Notes under the pieces: model-generated
Database searches by the model: none
Seen by the model: only the letters and a program-made list of their open reading frames with translations
What the model was told of the DNA's origin: nothing
Position numbers and translations under genes: made by a program
Shown here: in pieces, positions 61,488 through 64,000 of the stretch
How the letters are laid out: every line of letters starts with the position of its first letter
How positions within the stretch are numbered: the stretch's first letter is position 1
NCBI RefSeq assembly: GCF_029531655.1
Contig: NZ_JANRMI010000003.1
Location: 124,001 to 188,000, forward strand
Origin: Bdellovibrio svalbardensis
GTDB taxonomy: Bacteria; Bdellovibrionota; Bdellovibrionia; Bdellovibrionales; Bdellovibrionaceae
Direction of reading: 5' to 3'
DNA: 64,000 bases

Positions 61488-62453
61488 CTATAGAATCGAG
61501 AAAGTCGTCGAGAAGTTGATTGTTGTAGAATCCATCTCTGCACTTTTCGGATAGAAGTTCAAATAAGGTGCGAAATAGATGTCACGAGTGAATGCGTAAC
61601 CCATGCCCAAACGTTGGCTCAAAGTTCTGTTCCACAATACAGAATGATCTTCCGTACCACGTGGATTGATGAAGTTAATTGCCAAAGAAGTGTAAGCATT
61701 CAAACGGTCAGAGAAGTTGTATTTAACCTGTGGGAAGAATGACAAGTTGTAACGACCTGACTTCATCTCTTTTGATTTGCTTGCGTCCGGTTGTCTCTCA
61801 TAAAGGTAGTAGCTCAATGAAGTATCTACGCCCACGCCCAAACCAGAAGCTCCGATATTGTAGATCATCGAATTGTCATAGTTAAGACCCGCATACTCAC
61901 CAATGGCGCGGTATTCAGGATTTGTTACGAAAGTAACGCCGACAGAGTTGCGCATTTGCATTTCATAAACGCGCGCATTGCGATCGTAAGTGATGAAGGG
62001 ATTTTTAACGTCGTAACGTTTCACACCTTGCACGGGAGTCAGGGCACTGGCACCTGTACCGAAGCCGATCGCACTTTTTGTGTCGATACGGTATCTGGCG
62101 CTGATCGAACCACCCAAAGCCGTTTCAAAAGTTCCTACTGAACCATCCGGATTGGGTTGCATTGTGTTGTTAAGATCTCCCACTGGAGGTCCGTTGTAGC
62201 TCAAGTTGAATTTCAAAGAGTAACGAGACAAAGACCCTGAGTCTGCTTTCAATTTTGAATCCGTGATGTCTTTATCGTCTTCAAATTTTTTGTTCGACAA
62301 AACATCGCCGATTTTTACAGTTGAAGTTTGTGCTGCAGAAGCACCTTCAGAAGCTGTTTGAGTTGATGAGGGAACCGAAAGAGTTGTCGTGGAAGTCTGC
62401 GCGTGGGCAGAAACCGACAAACCAAGCAGGGCACAAAGTACGAAGCTTTTCAT
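61488..62453 (-). CDS. Exported outer-membrane beta-barrel-like protein
   Basis: A 321-residue protein with a signal peptide (MKSFVLCALLGLSVSAHA) and a Ser/Thr/Ala linker (about 20-55), then alternating amphipathic strands typical of a beta barrel (LKFNLSYNGP, GGSISARYRIDTKSA, MQMRNSVGVTFV, LSYYLYERQ, FFPQVKYNFSDRLNAYTSLAINF), ending TTINFSTTFSIL with a C-terminal hydrophobic residue. Probably an outer-membrane protein of porin-like or channel type; function unknown. The ATG at 62453 has CAGGAG six bases upstream; a longer in-frame start precedes the signal peptide. Confidence 0.78.
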   Translation of the reverse strand: MKSFVLCALLGLSVSAHAQTSTTTLSVPSSTQTASEGASAAQTSTVKIGDVLSNKKFEDDKDITDSKLKADSGSLSRYSLKFNLSYNGPPVGDLNNTMQPNPDGSVGTFETALGGSISARYRIDTKSAIGFGTGASALTPVQGVKRYDVKNPFITYDRNARVYEMQMRNSVGVTFVTNPEYRAIGEYAGLNYDNSMIYNIGASGLGVGVDTSLSYYLYERQPDASKSKEMKSGRYNLSFFPQVKYNFSDRLNAYTSLAINFINPRGTEDHSVLWNRTLSQRLGMGYAFTRDIYFAPYLNFYPKSAEMDSTTINFSTTFSIL

Positions 62454-62613
62454 GAATTCTCCTGAGCTCTTGAAGTGTTTTAAGGACCTCAAGTTTCTAA
62501 CTGCTTCGTAACAAAAAGGAAAGTCAGGCTTAGGTTAATCCCTATATTCTGCTCCTAGAAGGGCCTATTCTTGCCCCAATAGGCACAGTGCGATGAAAAA
62601 AATACAGCCAAAT

Positions 62614-63456
62614 TCAACCTTTGCGGACCCTATGAATCACCTCCGGCAGGATCTCTATGACATCCGATGCCATGAGGGACAGAGAATCCCTCCCCTTTGC
62701 CACCCAAAGATCGGCACAGGCGCCGTGCAGATAGGCTCCTAAAAGGGCGGCTCTTGCGGGTCTCAAACCTTGTGCGCGCAAGGCCGTGATCATCCCCGCC
62801 AAGACATCCCCGGTTCCCGCTTTCGCCAAAGCTGAGTTGCCCGAAAGAATTTTATAAGTGCGCGCGGATCTTCTGATCAAAGTGCCATGACCTTTCAACA
62901 AAACAACACATTGGAATTTCTCTTGAGCCAACTTCACAAAGTGCTCGCGATCTTGATCGATGTCTTCACTGGTCACTTTCAAACAACGAGCAAGCTCCCC
63001 GGTATGAGGAGTCACAATCCAAGTGCGTGGCAGAGGAAAAAGATTTTCTTGGGCACAGACGGTCAGCGCATCCGCATCTAGAATCACTTTTTCAAATTGA
63101 AGTTCTTTAAGTCGCCGAATCACTGAAGCCGTGAACTCATTCACTCCAAAGCCAGGACCAACAAGAATGGCATCAAACTTCAGTTCTTCCCAACGCTTGT
63201 CGTTGAGATCGCAGAGCAAAAAATCCGGATTTTCCAAAGAAGAGACGGCGATGTTAGGCTGAGCTAATATCACATAGCCACTGCCCATGCGTAAGGCGGC
63301 TCTGGCCGCAAGAACACCTGCTCCTGGATAATTATGACTGCCAGCAAGTAAAAGACTGCGTCCACGGCGGGCTTTGTTATCCCTCGTTGAGACTGCAGGC
63401 AGCAATCGCCCTGCTGATTTTCTTCCGAAATTAACAACTGAATCACTTTTTTTCAT
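62614..63456 (-). CDS. nnrD: ADP/ATP-dependent NAD(P)H-hydrate dehydratase (YjeF C-terminal type)
   Basis: An approximately 280-residue repair enzyme that returns hydrated NAD(P)H to NAD(P)H. Motifs: GRSLLLAGSHNYPGAGVLAARAALR, VGPGFGVN, VILDADAL, TPHTGELARCL and the nucleotide loop KAGTGDVLAGMI, then LGAYLHGACADL. The N-terminal epimerase domain found in bifunctional NnrDE proteins is absent. The start at 63456 avoids the divergent map gene, whose ATG would otherwise overlap the longer start at 63510. Confidence 0.9.
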   Translation of the reverse strand: MKKSDSVVNFGRKSAGRLLPAVSTRDNKARRGRSLLLAGSHNYPGAGVLAARAALRMGSGYVILAQPNIAVSSLENPDFLLCDLNDKRWEELKFDAILVGPGFGVNEFTASVIRRLKELQFEKVILDADALTVCAQENLFPLPRTWIVTPHTGELARCLKVTSEDIDQDREHFVKLAQEKFQCVVLLKGHGTLIRRSARTYKILSGNSALAKAGTGDVLAGMITALRAQGLRPARAALLGAYLHGACADLWVAKGRDSLSLMASDVIEILPEVIHRVRKG

Positions 63457-63508
63457 CCCGCTCAGTCTATGCCTTGGATCTATATGGGTAAAGTTGTATA
63501 AGTGAAGC

Positions 63509-64000
63509 ATGATCGTTAAAACTCAGGCTGACATTGAAGGGCTCCAAAAAATTGGCAAAATTGTCGCCAACTGTCTTCACTATATGTTGGGAAAAGCCGA
63601 ACCTGGAATGACCACTAAAGAGTTGGATGATTTGGGCGGCGCTTATTTAGAATTGCATGGAGCTCGCTCGGGACCCAAATTGGCCTACGACTTTCCTGGC
63701 TTCAATTGCATCAGCCTCAATCAGGAAGCCGCTCACGGCGTGCCATCCGACAAGAAAATCATCCAAAAGGGCGATATGCTCAATATCGATGTCTCTGCGG
63801 AGCTCAATGGCTACTACGCCGACAATGGCGGCTCGATGGTGATTCCGCCTGGAACTGAAAAAGATTTTCTACTGCTTGAAGCCACCAAAATGGCATTGGA
63901 CATGGCGATTAAAGACGTCAAAGCTGGAATGCCCATCAATCGCATTGGCTACAACGTCGAGCAAGTTGCCGACAAATATGGTTTTAGCATCATTGAGAAT
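63509..64000 (+). CDS. map: Methionine aminopeptidase, type I (3' end outside window)
   Basis: The first 164 residues of a M24 metallopeptidase that removes the N-terminal methionine. Visible family parts: ANCLHYMLGKAEPGMTTKELD, FNCISLNQEAAHGVPSD with the catalytic His, and GDMLNIDVSAELNGYYADNGGSM with two metal-binding Asp; the later His and Glu ligands lie beyond the window. The ATG at 63509 is divergent from the dehydratase gene, sharing an approximately 50-base region. The reading frame stays open to the last base. Confidence 0.92.
   Translation, partial: MIVKTQADIEGLQKIGKIVANCLHYMLGKAEPGMTTKELDDLGGAYLELHGARSGPKLAYDFPGFNCISLNQEAAHGVPSDKKIIQKGDMLNIDVSAELNGYYADNGGSMVIPPGTEKDFLLLEATKMALDMAIKDVKAGMPINRIGYNVEQVADKYGFSIIEN

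Overview
The window looks like a stretch of chromosome from a Bdellovibrio-type predatory bacterium (Bdellovibrionota). The pointers are a short HTH protein of the TIGR02147 type that is abundant in Bdellovibrio, a 1361-residue modular fibre resembling the mosaic adhesive trimer (MAT) proteins of B. bacteriovorus, a high share of small exported proteins of unknown function, and an AAGGAG-type ribosome binding site before many genes. The species assignment is an inference from gene content; no 16S gene is present. I see no phage, insertion sequence, plasmid module or CRISPR array.

Layout. 1-2.9 kb: the 3' end of an unknown gene, a periplasmic binding-protein-like gene and a convergent exported alpha/beta hydrolase. 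3-8.2 kb: glutamate dehydrogenase with its own terminator, then a tightly overlapping run pyrD - mutT-type Nudix - two glycosyltransferases. 8.3-11.8 kb: an HU/IHF protein, a membrane-anchored FMN glutamate-synthase-domain protein, an EpmA-type lysyltransferase and a small exported protein. 12-15.2 kb: a TldD/PmbA protease pair with a DUF4286 gene, then a histone-H1-like protein at 15.25 kb. 16-20.3 kb: a three-gene cassette headed by a 920-residue lipoprotein with two PKD-like domains, a TSP1-like segment and a C-terminal Hint (hedgehog/intein) domain. 20.4-33.3 kb: gcvP, then a GT9 enzyme, an Rsm22 homologue, small exported proteins, a 974-residue repeat protein, a DTW-domain protein, the HTH regulator and a TrmK-like methyltransferase, and finally gcvT-gcvH. 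33.4 kb: tRNA-Leu(UAG). 33.7-45.8 kb: the MAT-like fibre, an Ntn amide hydrolase, a two-part GT9 fusion, a YiiX-like cysteine hydrolase, a duplicated-domain exported protein, a C39-like protein and a luciferase-like oxidoreductase. 46-64 kb: mostly housekeeping genes (PepF, a TrmN6-like methyltransferase, CapA, LOG, a RhlE-like helicase coupled to HflX, a lipase-like protein, a C26 amidotransferase, an MFS exporter, HlyIII, a CoA-type Nudix, an NAD(P)HX dehydratase and the 5' end of map).

Together, glutamate dehydrogenase, the glycine cleavage system (P split from T and H by about 8.5 kb) and PepF fit an amino-acid-consuming lifestyle. The glycosyltransferases, surface fibre, Hint lipoprotein and many exported hydrolases fit envelope remodelling and prey contact. 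The most unusual items are (i) the PKD/TSP1/Hint lipoprotein cassette, (ii) a 127-nt nested-helix RNA element upstream of gcvT, (iii) a 61-nt near-perfect palindrome after gcvP, (iv) two covarying hairpins inside the 5' end of the mutT-type gene, (v) the 974-residue protein in which two unrelated repeats share a 16-residue period, and (vi) a 28-codon gene with a strong ribosome binding site and its own terminator.
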